Translations under genes and position numbers: made by a program
NCBI RefSeq assembly: GCF_040412425.1
Contig: NC_089777.1
Span: forward strand, 39,038,537-39,102,536
From: Macrobrachium rosenbergii
Taxonomy: Eukaryota; Arthropoda; Malacostraca; Decapoda; Palaemonidae
Direction: 5' to 3'
DNA length: 64,000 nucleotides
Notes under the pieces: model-generated
The model's input: the letters and a program-made list of their open reading frames with translations, nothing else
What the model was told of the DNA's origin: nothing
The model's database searches: none
In this document: positions 50,397-62,041 of the stretch, piece by piece
How the letters are laid out: the number at the start of each line of letters is the position of its first letter
Numbering within the stretch: position 1 is the first letter of the stretch

Positions 50397-50672
50397 CAGG
50401 CAGTCGCCGGTTATCAGCAGGGGTTCCGTTCTTACGGCATGATGATAACCGAAAATTGGGGATTTTCAAAGCTTTTTCGGCACTTATCGACAATGAAAAG
50501 CACTGATTTTCAGTTATCGGCGCCTATGTTTGGAAACAGTACGTATTGGCACCAATACCCAATTATCAGTGTCGACAAGCAGAAATCGCTGATTTTCAGC
50601 AACGAAAATTGTCTATTTTCATTGCTAGACAAGCCCCGTAAAACCGGATTGCTGATAACCAGGGACTGCCTG
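50397..50672. mobile_element. MITE of the GGCAGTCCCCGG family
   Basis: CAGGCAGTCGCCGGTTATCA and GATAACCAGGGACTGCCTG with TA flanks. It sits between the LINE 5' region and DIRS element B. Confidence 0.87.
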
Positions 50673-50749
50673 TATAGAACTCTTGGACTCAAACCCAGGA
50701 ACAAATTCCAGGGGTTCAAGAGCCCCAACGCCACATCAAAGACTCACGA

Positions 50750-50752
<3 letters not shown>

Positions 50753-50784
<32 letters not shown>
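50753..50784. repeat. poly-A tract
   Basis: About 32 A just left of the DIRS element B boundary. It may be the tail of a degraded retroposed copy. Confidence 0.9.
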
Positions 50785-50787
<3 letters not shown>

Positions 50788-51599
50788 TTGTTTTCATAAT
50801 AAGATTAAGTTGCATATATACTTACCAAGTAATTATATAGCTATAGGTTTTCAACCACAGCAGCCTAAAAATTCAAAATTCATGGTAGTGCTCAATTGTT
50901 TTGTGTAGGTGACAAGACCCTGCCCACTTTCAGGGAAGAAGAGGAACAACGTAGCAAAGAGCTCAATTCGTTTATGCCCTAATGTCCATGTGAGGGGAGG
51001 AGGGAGGGCTCCGAATCTATTATTACTTGGCAAGAATATATGAAACTTAATTTTATTGGGAAAATAACATTTTCATATAAGTAACTTACAAAGTAATTAT
51101 ATAGCTGAATCCACACTGACAGGAGGTGGGAGACATGGACGTATTCCACACCAAAACATTAAGAAAAATACAGTAATGACTTGGAAATAGAAAAGTTGCT
51201 AGCACTGATACAATGCATGTTGTTTCCTTACCTGGTAAGACAGCTACTGCAGGTGGGTACTGCCTCTGGTTAGTGCTCATCTTAACCTGTGGTGGCATGG
51301 CGGTATAGCCATGGGTTGCCCCTACTTTAGAGGGAAATTTGCAGCGAAGGAATGTTCCCGATGGCTATCAGAGTTTAAAATGGTGCCCTTGCCCTGGGTG
51401 CAGAACCAGAATAAAAAAACCAAACAACACCGTCACTTACACTCCAATACAAACCTACACCCAAAACACTAAAAAACTGGTGGCTACTCCAAGTACATTG
51501 TACCCCCAGGATCCCCCTAGACTCAACACCCTGAATCAAAGTGAGGAGATAAAGGAGGGAAAAAGAGATCCCTATGCTTCCTCTCCCAACACCGTGCCA

Positions 51600-52520
51600 G
51601 CCACAGCCTAAGGTACTACAATCTTCAAACACAGTTTCCACTTCCAATAGGTAGAGTATAAGATGGACGAGAGGGACGTATTACGTCTAAAGGCAGGAGA
51701 GGTAGTGACAGCTAAGACCTCATGAGCTTTCACCTGAAAAGACGGGAGGATATCCTCTTGGATGTGAGAGTATACCTCGGAAATCAAGTCTCTCAAACAT
51801 ATGACAGAGCATTCTTCGACATCACACGAGAAGGGTTCCTGACTGAGCACCAGAGATGAATGCAAGGTCCTCTAAACTTTTTAGTCCTTTGTAGGTAATA
51901 TCTAAGGGCTCTTACTGAACAAAGAAGCTTTTCTTCCTCTGCTGGTCCAAGGATGTCCATCAAGTTTCTGATGGTGAAGAAAGGGGGCCAGGGGTTGGAA
52001 GGGTCCTCGTTCTTGGCAAGGAACCCGAGAGAGAACAAGCAGACTGCATCTCCTTGTGCGAACCAGGCTCTCTTGTCAATAGCCTGAAGCTCGCTGATAT
52101 GTTTGGCTGTGGCCAAAGCAATGAGGAAGAGTCTTCCTAGTAAGATCTCTTAGAGACAGAATGGAGAGGTTCAAAAGCAAGACCTACTAGCCACTTTAAA
52201 ACTATGTTGAGATTTCAAGAGACGTCTTCTGACTTCCTTTGCCTAGTCGTATCAAAGGATTTGATGAGGTTGCTCAGAATCTGGTTCTATCCCTCTGTGT
52301 TTGAAGACCAAACTCAACATTGCTCTATACCCCTTGATAGTGGAGGACGATAACTTCTTAGAGGATCTCAGGTAGAGCAGGAAGTCGGCTTTGACTTACA
52401 GTCGTTTCAGAAAATAAGATGTTATGTCGACTGCATCACCTCCGGAGTACTGTCCACTTGGATTAATAGACGTTGTTGGATGACTGACACCTACCTAGCA
52501 GTAGCCTCCGCAGCTGCTTT
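51600..52520 (-). pseudogene. tyrosine recombinase of DIRS element B
   Basis: Frame 51793-52116 starts MATAKHISELQAID, aligned with LAKRISELQLI of element A and SGARISELSAL of element C, so the first catalytic Arg is His here. Then come LCSVRALRYYLQRTKKFRGP and, in 51608-51865, KAHEVLAVTTSPAFRRNTSL, where the H-x-x-R motif has lost its Arg. Two missing catalytic residues make it inactive. Confidence 0.72.
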
Positions 52521-53322
52521 TGAAAACCCTTTTGCTCTGACGAGATTCCATACAGTCTGAATTCTGTCAGAGCCAGAGTGGACAACATTCAGTCTCCCTT
52601 GAATGAATCAAGTGATAAGGGTGACGTGGTTCTCTTCCATCCAGAGGAGGAGATCTTTCGTGGCTTCACATAGGAAGAAAGAATGAATGCCCCCCCTGCT
52701 TGTCGATATAGGACAGGGAAGTGGTGTTGTCCGCGTGAACAACCACTGTTTTGCCGAAGATCAGGGTCGTGAAGGCTTGGAGACCCAGATGAATAGCCTT
52801 CAGTTCCTTGACATTTATGAAGGTTTCTTTGTTCTGTGGACCATGTCCCGGAAACTTCTTGATCCTCTAGAAAGGCCCCCAACCTACTATCCATTTCAAG
52901 GACCATGAGTCATCATTTTTCTTAAATATCTTTCAGACTGATTATTTGATCGAAATGGTACTCTGACACAGTGTACAAGACACCTCCCACTAATTCTTGG
53001 TAATATAGTGCATTGTCAAATGGTGTTAGTTAAGGCATTTACTCTTCACCTTTAAAGGGAAAGTCGCATGAGTCAGCAACCGAACATCTGCTATCCCCCA
53101 TAGACAGGAAAGTGGATTGAGGGAGGGATACGGAGGGGAAGAGAGAGGGAGGGACAGGATGGGGATAATGGACGTTCGGATGTGTAGTTTGGCGATGCTT
53201 GGCAACGCCATGTAAGTCAAAAGTAAACACCTTAACTAAAACCATTTGACAATGCACTATACTACCAAAAATTAGCAGGAGGTGTCTTGAACACTATGTC
53301 AAAGTACCATTTCAATCATATA

Positions 53323-53896
53323 CAGTCATACCCCCAACTTACATGAGGTTAGGTTCCAGAACCCCTCGCGCAAGACGAATTTTCGCGTAAGTTTGGCATG
53401 GTCTCTTAAAATGCTGATAAATGCTTATTTCTAAAGTTTAAACACTAAATATGACCCTAATCATGCTCCCAAATTATTAAGCTAAATTTTAAATGAAATT
53501 AAAGTCACTGTAATTTCATTTAAAAGTTAGCTTAATACATTACCCTTAAAAAAAGAAATAAATGGTTGACATAAAAGTAGAGTTGGAAGAGAATTTTTGT
53601 CTCTCCCCTTCCGACCGATCTATTTTTAGAAGTCTTCTCAACCTCTTTTTAATAACTTCTTTATTCTACGTTTCTTTCTCTCTGTTCTGAAATGCTTTTC
53701 CATGAACAAACAGTGTTTTTTTATTTGGAGACTAATACAACTCTTAGTTATTGTCTCTATATTTTAGAATGTATTTGCCACATTAGCACATTTACACTTC
53801 ACAGATGGTACAGGTAAAATTAGATAAATTTAAACTATCTACTGTACAGGTAAAGACACAGAGAAATAATAAGTTGTAAAAATGTGTAAGTGCTAA

Positions 53897-53985
<89 letters not shown>

Positions 53986-54451
53986 ATTCTTACTTTAGAT
54001 ATCAAAAAAAGGAAATTCAGTATTAAACTAACTTTTAAATGAAATTTAAGTTACTGTAATTTCATTTTAAAGTAGGCTTAATACATTACCCTTAAAAAAA
54101 AAAAAAAAAAAAAAAAAATGGTTGACATAAAAATATAGGAGACTGTGAAGATTAGTATACAATTTCTCTCTCCCCCCATTCCACCGATCTATTTTTAGAA
54201 GTTCTCAACCTCATTTAAAAAAAAAAAAACTTCTTTATTCTGTCTCTTTCTCTTTGTTCTGAGAGAGCATTTTTTAAAAAAAACTTCTTTATTCTGTCTC
54301 TTTCTCTTTGTTCTGAAATGCTCTATGTCTCTATGTTTTAAAACAGCGCATTTAGTTGCTAAATGGTACAGGTAAAATTAGATCAATTTAAAATTATCTA
54401 CTGTACAGTTTTAGACATACAGAGAAACAGTAATAAGTAGGTTGCACTAAC

Positions 54452-54527
<76 letters not shown>

Positions 54528-54796
54528 AGTAGGAAACCTTTGACTCGCTAATCAGCAACACTCTCCCTTCTTGTCATGTTAAACCGACAAGTCTGACAGC
54601 TTTGCCTTCAAGCCTCGAACAAAAGATGAGGGAAAGATATTTGTTTAATATACTTATCACATATGAATTTTGTAATTACAATTATATTATTATTAATTTT
54701 ATCAATATTTGAAACTTAGTACTATTATTAGATAAATCATTTATTTATATAAAACAGATAAACATCCATGTACCATAAAAATTATCTCTTCTCAGT

Positions 54797-54882
<86 letters not shown>

Positions 54883-55443
54883 TATTACTTTTATTATTTA
54901 ATGTTATTTAACCCTTAAGGGACGGCATAATTTATCAATGTGCAGCACCCCAGACCGGGGAAACTTTGAGGTCGGCAAAATAAAAAAAAATCACACCAAT
55001 GGAAAGAGAATGACATGTACATTCACACAGTATAAATAAAAAAATTCTAAAAAATTTTCCCTACCTTCCACAAGAAGTTGAAAATTACTATTTACAATTC
55101 CTTGTGGGGCCTCATTAACAAGACAATCGTAAATTTTACCAACTTATATATGTTTTTTCTAATAAATAAGTTTTGTGGATTTTGTAAAATTATTATTATT
55201 GTTCACACAATATCAAAACATAAGAAATAAAAGCAGTAACAAATTTTTTGCATATTTGTTGTAAAATATTCACGTAAATTTATGAGAAGGAAGATTCAGT
55301 AACTTTTTTATTACTTTTACATGCTTTTTCTAATATTTCTTTGCAAAATTACACTTACAACCGACATACTATCGTAAAAGACAAAAACAAAAAACAACAG
55401 TAACCCCTTCGTATATTTACAGGCAAATTTACAAAAAGTCTCA

Positions 55444-55480
<37 letters not shown>

Positions 55481-55905
55481 GTACCTTCCCTCTTGAAGTC
55501 ACAAGCATTACTGATGCTGGCCTAATTCTCACTTCTGTATAAAAGTTGCCATTAGTGAATTTATAGCATATAGAAGTATTGGCACCTTTGTTTCGAATCA
55601 TTATTACCATAACAGTGGTGCGTAATTCTGCTTCACACTGAAGCTCAATCCATCCACCTCCCCAAACCTGTTTTACTTCACACTGAAGCTCAATCCATCC
55701 ACTAAGGGTTAATTTACACATAAAAGCTTGAAAACTGATGAATTACATAAAAATTAAATAAACACTTTTGCATGGTTTCTCAGTATTTGCAAATGTTTGT
55801 GTCTTTGTGAAAAACTTGTGTATGACAATCAGTTAGGTTCCAATGAAATGTTCGCGTGTCTGTGAATTTGCACAACTCGAATCGTGCAAGTTTGGGGTAT
55901 TAATG
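53323..55905 (+). mobile_element. TIR element carrying (GA)n arrays, copy 4
   Basis: Ends CAGTCATACCCCCAACTTAC and AGTTTGGGGTATTAATG with TA on each side. Long (GA)n at about 53901-53982, 54455-54523 and 54798-54878, plus poly-A at 54093-54118. Hairpins at 53477-53534 and near 54025-54077. It splits the right arm of the foldback element and itself contains a TTAA element at 54912-55708. Confidence 0.85.
54912..55708. mobile_element. piggyBac-like MITE with exact TTAA duplication
   Basis: Starts CCCTTAAGGGACGGC and ends CCATCCACTAAGGG, with TTAA at 54908-54911 and 55709-55712. (GA)n element copy 1 keeps the empty site, TGTTATTTAATTTACAC at about 14023. A 26-bp block, CTTCACACTGAAGCTCAATC plus CATCCA, is duplicated near the right end, and a short (GA)n lies at 55446-55475. 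Different interior from the two large TTAA elements. Confidence 0.85.
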
Positions 55906-56060
55906 TAATCAGTTTGAAAGATATCTGAGAAAAATGATGACTTGAGGTCCTTGAAATGGATAATAGGTCTGATGCATCAAAATAAAAGTCTAGGTCGGGG
56001 TTCAACGGAAGCGGAAGAGATTTTCCTTGAAGAAGTCTTCCTTCCCACAGCCACCATTGC

Positions 56061-56830
56061 AGGTCTTTCTGTTCCAACTGGCCTTGAGAAAGAACTGTAG
56101 CATTCTCATGTGCTGCCTGCCCAACTTTACGAACTGCCTGATGGAGCCCAGTCCCCAAGAGACTCGTTCACTGACTGGGCGAGCAGTCTGGTAGAGAGAG
56201 AAACCTGCAGACTGCGCGAAAGCAGGAGTCGACTCTTTTGTGGGATGGAAAAACCTGAAAAGTCTGCGAGTTCAGGATCATTCCCAAATAAAGCTATTTT
56301 GCGTCGGAATTAGTTGAGACTTTTGCCTGTTGATCAGAATGCCCAACTCTTGAATCAGGAGAAGTCTTCCTTAAGTCCTACGGGCACTTCTCCTTCAACA
56401 GAGAGCAGAGAAGCCAGTCATCCAAATAAAGGGAGAGGTTGATCCTGAGGAGATGAAGCCATTTGCCGAGGGGTGTGAGAGGCTACGTGAATACTTGAGG
56501 GGCTGTGGAGAGGCCAAAGCACAAGGCCTGAAACTGAAGAACTCCGTTCTGAAAAACAAACTGAAGGTACTTTCTGGAGTCTGGATGGATTGGGACATGG
56601 AAGTAAGCATCCTGCATGTCTACGGTGACCATCCAATCGCCCTGGCGAATAGAAGGCATGACCGACCGACTCATTTCCATACTGAACTTGGTTCTCTGAA
56701 CGAAGTACTTCAGAGCGCTGACATCGAGAACAGGCCTCCAGCCCCCCGATGACTTGAGGACTACGAAGAGACGGTTGTAGAACCCCTCTGAATTGTGATC
56801 CTCAACTTCTTCCACAGCCCTTTTGAGAAG
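56061..56830 (-). pseudogene. reverse transcriptase of DIRS element B
   Basis: Frame 56483-56815 reads GFYNRLFVVLKSSGGWRPVL, VTVDMQDAYFHVPIH (motif A) and FGLSTAPQVFT, a clear DIRS reverse transcriptase. Downstream frames run through the thumb to QWWLWEGRLLQGKSL at about 56030-56070. The YLDDW region near 56400 reads as LDDW-like pieces in a shifted frame. One of the best preserved parts of element B. Confidence 0.85.
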
Positions 56831-56869
56831 GAGGGAGTCGACTTCCCATGACAGGGCTGAAAATTTCTC

Positions 56870-58728
56870 AGAGCCTTACGAGTAAGCAGTCAAGGTGATG
56901 GGGAACTTTACTAACGGAGGAAAGGAGTAACCCTCCTTCAGGACTTGGACAATCCATTGTTCTGCACCTATGTGACTCCACTCCTCCCAAAAGTGGAGAA
57001 GTCTAGCCCCTACTGGAGCACGAAGGACTGAAACTTCATTTCTTAGTAATGGGCTGGAAGGACAGCTTCTTAATGGATTTCGATGATATGCACAGGTTAG
57101 TCCTGGGTCTTGTCTGGGGCCTCTGCTTGCCTCCATGAAAGGGCTGAAGCTGGAGGGTTCCTTCGGTCACTTGGCACACTGGGCTAGCAGATCCTGGGCC
57201 AATTTCTTTTGGAGGTTTGAGGAAATCTCTTGAATAGTGACTTGAGGGAAGAGATGCAGCTGGTCTAAGGGAGAGAACAGGAGAGCAGACTTCTGGGTCT
57301 GGCTGACACCTTTCGTAGTGAAGGAGCACCACAACTCCCTTTTCTTCAAGACCCCTATCGTAAAGAGCGAGGCGAGCTCAAGGGAACCTTTCCTGATAGC
57401 TTTGCCGGCACATGACAAAACAGCTAGCCAGTCTGAAGCTAGGTCCTCCACTAGGTCAGAGCAGTCAATGATATTCTTAGCGAGGGCCTCAATGGTCCAG
57501 CAAGGAAACTAAACACCTCAAATGCCTTAAATATATTCTTAACAAGGTGGTCTAGTTCCATGAGCTTGGCCGACGCGAAGGCTGAGCAGCGCAACGAATC
57601 AACCAGTCCAGAGAAGTCCCCTTGAGGGGGGGGGGGGGAGGACAGTGACTCCCAAAGAGGGAGCATCTCCAGTAGAGTAAGGGCAGTATCTCCTACGTAT
57701 CAGTCTAGAGGGGGACCAGGCAAAGGTGGCTTTGCCCTGTTCCCTCTTTGAAGAGAGCCAATCATCCACCTCCTTGAGAGCCTTCCTTGAAGAGGAGGAA
57801 AGCACCAACTTGGGAAGCCGAGCGCTGTCATCTGACTGGTTCCTCATAAGGAAGATCAAGACTGGAGAAACCAGGGCAGCAGGTGCGAAGAAGTCAGGAA
57901 AGCTGGCCAGAAGATATTTAAGCAGGGAAGCATAAGCCGAAGGAGGAGAGGGAGTAGCTTGATCAAGAACCTCTTCATCTGAAGAAACTGGTGAGACACA
58001 TCCTGGGTGGTTTTGGGAGCAGTGGGGGCTTTCTGTAAAAAGCCCATAATAGCCGACAGCTGATGCTTAATTAACTGCAATGAAGAGTCCTCTTGAACTG
58101 AAGCAGGAGCTTGAGGTGGCAAAGGTGGCACTGAGAGGGCAGGAGCTGCTGCCGCAAGCTCGGGAGCCGGAGACCTGACACTTGGAGGCAGCGCCACGCA
58201 CTCTGGGGGAGACGGGTGCTTGTAGGTTGAGATGTGCTTAAAGGACAGTGACTGCTGTCTGAGCAGTCTTTCAGACACTTGGGGGCCAAAAAATGAGCGC
58301 TCCACTTATGGGGGAAATGGCTCAGGGCACAGGGGGTGAACCGAGGTAGAGGCAGAAGGAGGCTCAGCGAAGCTGCAGGAGGGTTGAGGGCTATGACTGG
58401 CCTCTCTATACATCTTAACTGGAGGAGGAGAGCGATCTGCTTCATCAGAGTGCCTCTTGAGAGGACAAGAAGAAGCAGGGAAGCGCCATCAGTGCCTCTT
58501 GTCACGGCTGGAACCTTCTGAATCTGATGAGAGGTGGTGTGCACTAACTTTGACGCCTTTCCAATGGTCGTTGTCGACACCTCGGATTGGGCAACAGGTT
58601 TGACTGAGGTGGTGACCACCTGTGGGCAAACCCCACTGGCCTCCCTTGGACCTCCGGTATGTCTTCTCCAAGGTTCAAGGGAGCGCAACAGGGACCTTCG
58701 TCTAGGAGCACCAGCAGGAAACTGTCAC
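56870..58728 (-). pseudogene. gag-like ORF1 of DIRS element B
   Basis: Frames 58071-58688, 57856-58305, 57599-57859 and 57167-57451 overlap on the minus strand and form a Ser/Pro-rich then helical protein broken by shifts. An Ala/Pro-rich stretch lies near 58080-58200. There is no zinc knuckle. Position before the reverse transcriptase is the reason for the ORF1 call. The 5' end is cut by the MITE at 58731. Confidence 0.55.
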
Positions 58729-58759
58729 TACAGTAAACCCCCCATACTCACAGGGGATG

Positions 58760-59038
58760 TAGTTCTTCTTTGGAGGAGTGGTAGAGCTTTCGACTGGCAC
58801 GCTGTGGCCCAGCGTTCGACTCTCCGAGCCGCCAAAGAAGAATTAGAGGAATTTATTTCTGGTGATAGAAATTCATTTCTCGTCATAATGTGGTTCGGAT
58901 TCCACAATAAGCTGTAGGTCCTGTTGCTAGGTAACCAGTAGGTTCTTAGCCACGTAAAAATAAGTCTAATCCTTCCTGCCAGCCCTAGGAGAGCTGTTAA
59001 CCAGCTTAGTGGTCTGGTTAAACTAAGATATACTTTTT
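58760..59038 (+). mobile_element. tRNA-derived SINE with 11-bp target duplication
   Basis: Flanked by exact CACAGGGGATG at 58749-58759 and 59039-59049. The head has A-box-like GTGGTAGAGCTTTCGAC and B-box-like GCGTTCGACTC, RNA polymerase III promoter motifs of tRNA genes. The body is TTTCTGGTGATAGAAATTCA, TGGTTCGGATTCCACAATAA and CAGCCCTAGGAGAGCTGTTA, shared with 60152-60420. The end is TACTTTTT. Confidence 0.87.
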
Positions 59039-59169
59039 CACAGGGGATGCGTACCACACCCCCTCGTGAATAGCTAAAACCTGTGAATACTTAGAACCCT
59101 TCTAAAAACACTTAGAACTGCCTATTTTCATAGTTCAAATACACACAAAACAAACTAAAAATGCTTATA

Positions 59170-60931
59170 CAGGTATTATCCTACTTACGATGGGGTTAGG
59201 TTCCATAAAAAACCATCGTTTGTTGGAAAAAACATAAGAAATACCAAAATGTATCTCGAACATAGCCTAGCCTACACTAGGGTATTCGGTGCCAAGTACT
59301 GTGTACATATATGGTAGCCTAGCCTACACTATAAAATATACTCTTTACATACATGGTATAGTAATTATTAATATCAGCTAATTCTGGAGGTTCCTGCACA
59401 GTGACTTATGACAATTCAATACAAAGAGAAATTCAATAACAAAAAAGAATTAGCTTAGCCTACACTATGGCATATTGTTTACATACACGGTAGCGTAGCC
59501 TACATTATACTCTCCTCTATATTCACATATCGTATTATACAAACGTCAACATAACGAATATGCATCTTTTCCATGGATCTTTTAAAATGTTATGCCTTAA
59601 TTCACTTTATCCAATAATATTGTATATATATTCTTATATTGCTTTCGTATTATCAATTGCAATCATAGTGATCAATGTTTTGGTTTGGAAATGTTTATGT
59701 GGCATTTATTTTGCTGCATTTAACTCACTTCTGAGCGCTTTCCTTGCTTCTAGTTAGCGTAAATGTATCTCTAGATGCTTTATTAATATGGGGCAAGGTT
59801 ATTTTTCGTTATACGAAGTGTTTTTAAGTCGAAATGTACCTAAAATACGTCTCGTTGTGAAATGAATTCACCTATTATTTTTGTTAGTAGATGACGATGG
59901 CTGTTTGGGGACGTTTCTTTTGTATAAAAAAAAATTCAAGATTCTGTTCGCTATTTTCACTTGATTTCATCATAATACAAGCTTTATGTATTTTATCATT
60001 TATCGGTGTAAAATAACAGCAATGTGTTCTTTCATGCACAGTAGTTTTGATTAAAATACTTTCTCTCCCCTTTTAATTACGATCGAGTTTAATCCATGTT
60101 GCCGATGCATGATAATTTACAGTATAGTCATTAGCAGCCTGAACATTGTTTTCTCGAGTCGGTTGAGCTTTAGACCGTCATTCGATGGGCCGGAGTTCAA
60201 TTCCCTCCGCCGGCTGATGAAGAGTTAGAGGAATTTATTTCTGGTGATAGAAATTCATTTCTCGCTATAATGTGGTTCGGATTCCACAATAAGCTGTAGG
60301 TCCCGCTGCTAAGTAACCAATTGGTTCTTAGCCACGTAAAATAAGTCTAATCCTTCGGGCCAGCCCTAGGAGAGCTGTTAATCAGCTCAGTGGTCTGGTA
60401 AAACTAAGGTATACTTATTTATTATCAGCTTCAGCTACAACTTGCAGCTTAAATTTAGCAGTATATTTCCTTGCCGATGTTTTATCCATACCAAATAAGG
60501 GTATAATGTAAAAATATATCAGTCCTACTCTACTTAACATCAATTGTGCCACGACGTACGGTAATTGTTTATTACCATACGATGGTTGAAATACCAGGTA
60601 AAAGGCATTTGTTATCAGATTCGGTTATAAGCAAAACAACAGTTTCTTGGTCGGTTGTTTATGGCTGTACACATTTACGCAAGGTATAATGTTACTAACA
60701 ATACTTTTATCATTCTCTTCTACTTTTGTAACTAGAAGATGGGGTAAAGAGATGGAGAAAAAGTTGTCTATTGTAATCTGGTCTCTCTCACTGCCTGATT
60801 ACGCTGCTGCCTGCGCCCACGTGAAATTTTAAAATATTTACAAATAATATTGTGGTATTGGTATTGATTGCTTACCCAACTGCAAAATCGAATTATCATA
60901 AGGTGAATTATCGTAATGGTAACTCGAGCAT
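59170..60931. mobile_element. unclassified element inserted in the CAGTAAACC MITE
   Basis: Boundaries are inferred by comparing with the uninterrupted MITE at 21229-21564, which has CTTATACCTGAGTATTTTA where this copy has CTTATA, the insert, then TACCTGAATATTTTA; the overlap is a TA duplication. The interior repeats TAGCCTAGCCTACACTA three to four times (59270-59500). Ends show only weak inverted similarity. Contains the second SINE. Confidence 0.55.
60152..60420 (+). mobile_element. tRNA-derived SINE, second copy
   Basis: Same body as 58760-59038 (GAATTTATTTCTGGTGATAG, TGGTTCGGATTCCACAATAA, CCAGCCCTAGGAGAGCTGTT) but with a different tRNA-like head: TCGGTTGAGCTTTAGACCG and GAGTTCAATTCCC. No target duplication was recognised. 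Confidence 0.82.
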
Positions 60932-61395
60932 TACCTGAATATTTTAATAGTTTTATCACAAAAAGTGCATTTAGTCATAAAAATGAGATGAAAATAGAGT
61001 ATTTAGTGAATCTAGTTTTCTACCCCTCACTACAAAAGCAAATACTAGAACCAGAATCTGACATTATTAGCAAAATCTAGAATACTGTTCACTAAATAGC
61101 TAACGAAACAACTAATCACTCAAGGCCACAACAAAAATCTAATATTTCACCAATGCCTTGAAAATACTCCTAAAAAACGATGAAGAAAGGCTGCAGAGAA
61201 CAACCAATGTACATCAAGAACCGGCAGAAAACGAATTGAGCTCTTTGCTACGTTGTTCCTCTTCTTCCCTGAAAGTGGGCAGGGTCTCGTCACCTACAAA
61301 AAACAATTGAGCGCTACTGCAAATTTTGAATTTTTAGGCTGCCATGGTTGAAAACCTATAGCTATATAATCACTTGGTATGTCACTTATATGAAA

Positions 61396-61964
61396 ATAAA
61401 AAATAAAAAAGTATGTAAGTTTATGGCAACATTTCCCTCTGGTGCATCACGTAGTGCCGCCACAGTGTATATACTTCGTGAGTCATGTCAGGCCCAACTT
61501 TTCAGTGCATTTCTGAGTACAATTTTTTTCTGTCAAAATAGAAGCAAAGAAGAGATGTACTATAAGAGAAATATACATAACTAAAAACACTATGAGAACT
61601 GAAAAGACGAAAGAAATCAGAACAAAAGGCAAGTGTCTCCATTGGAGACACATTATGAGTGTCAATCACCCATGAGGAAACCAAGCAGGGAGCACATTTC
61701 TTTTCATCCAATTATTTTGTAAATTTCAAGGGATATTGTTTATATGAAAAAATACTTTTACTGCAAAAATCATCTTTTTAATTATCATAGTTTCATAATT
61801 ATTAAAAAAAAAAAAAAAAAAAAAATTCTTTTGCTACTTTCTGAAAACTTACTTTAAAAAAAAAAAAAGTATAGGAGAATACCTCAAAAAAGACTAAAAC
61901 CAAATTCAATGAAACTTCCACAGCATGTAGTATACATCTTTAATTTAGCATAAGGAAAAGCATT
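61396..61964. other. unclassified spacer with poly-A tracts
   Basis: Between DIRS elements B and C. Poly-A runs at about 61803-61824 and 61856-61868. The open frames 61483-61711 have no domain. Confidence 0.4.
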
Positions 61965-62041
61965 TCTGGATCGGGTCCCGTGTCAGCCGGTGAAAAAGTC
62001 CATTCAGCACTTATTTCTAGGAATGCCAGAGAGTTACATCC

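Larger units (their letters stand above)
52887..55963. mobile_element. foldback TIR element inserted in DIRS element B
   Basis: Arms start CTATCCATTTCAAGGACCAT at the left and end AAGGTCC-like TCCTTGAAATGGATAA at the right, with TA on each outer side. The left arm runs 52887-53040. Its inverse is in two pieces, 53225-53320 and 55906-55963, because a (GA)n element split the right arm. The loop is only about 185 bp (53041-53224) and purine-rich. Original size about 490 bp. No protein. Confidence 0.82.
52521..56060 (-). pseudogene. RNase H of DIRS element B, split by an insertion
   Basis: The N-terminal part, LNPDLDFYFDASD, ends at about 55966; the rest, GAFLEDQEVSGTWSTEQRNL and VVVHADNTTSLSY, continues from about 52884 downward. 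Removing 52887-55963 with one TA copy rejoins them in frame as FDASDLGWGAFLED, the expected RNase H start. The catalytic Asp, Glu and second Asp regions are all recognisable. Confidence 0.8.
58731..61015. mobile_element. MITE of the CAGTAAACC family, expanded by nested insertions
   Basis: Left end CAGTAAACCCCCCATACTCA preceded by TA at 58729-58730. Matches 21229-21564 in three blocks: 58731-58759, 59039-59169 and 60934-61010 (TTATCACAAAAAGTGCATTT and AGTCATAAAAAT). Its right end is not found, so it is probably deleted. A SINE sits at 58760-59038 and another element at 59170-60931. Confidence 0.7.
50790..61395 (-). mobile_element. DIRS-type (tyrosine recombinase) retrotransposon B, split by nested insertions
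   Basis: Inverted repeats of about 158 bp mark the ends: 50815-50972 (ACCAAGTAATTATATAGCTA, CCTGCCCACTTTCAGGGAAG) and 61231-61390 (its inverse, CTTCCCTGAAAGTGGGCAGG). Between them the minus strand has gag-like, reverse transcriptase, RNase H and tyrosine recombinase remnants. Two insertion stacks, 52887-55963 and 58731-61015, account for over 5 kb of its 10.6 kb. An internal TAATTATATAGCT repeat near 51096 may be part of the circle-junction signal typical of DIRS elements. Confidence 0.75.

Noticed and set aside
58778..58830. tRNA gene in the SINE head (also near 60155-60215)
   Set aside because: Box-like motifs are present, but the cloverleaf is not complete and both lie at the start of a dispersed SINE body.
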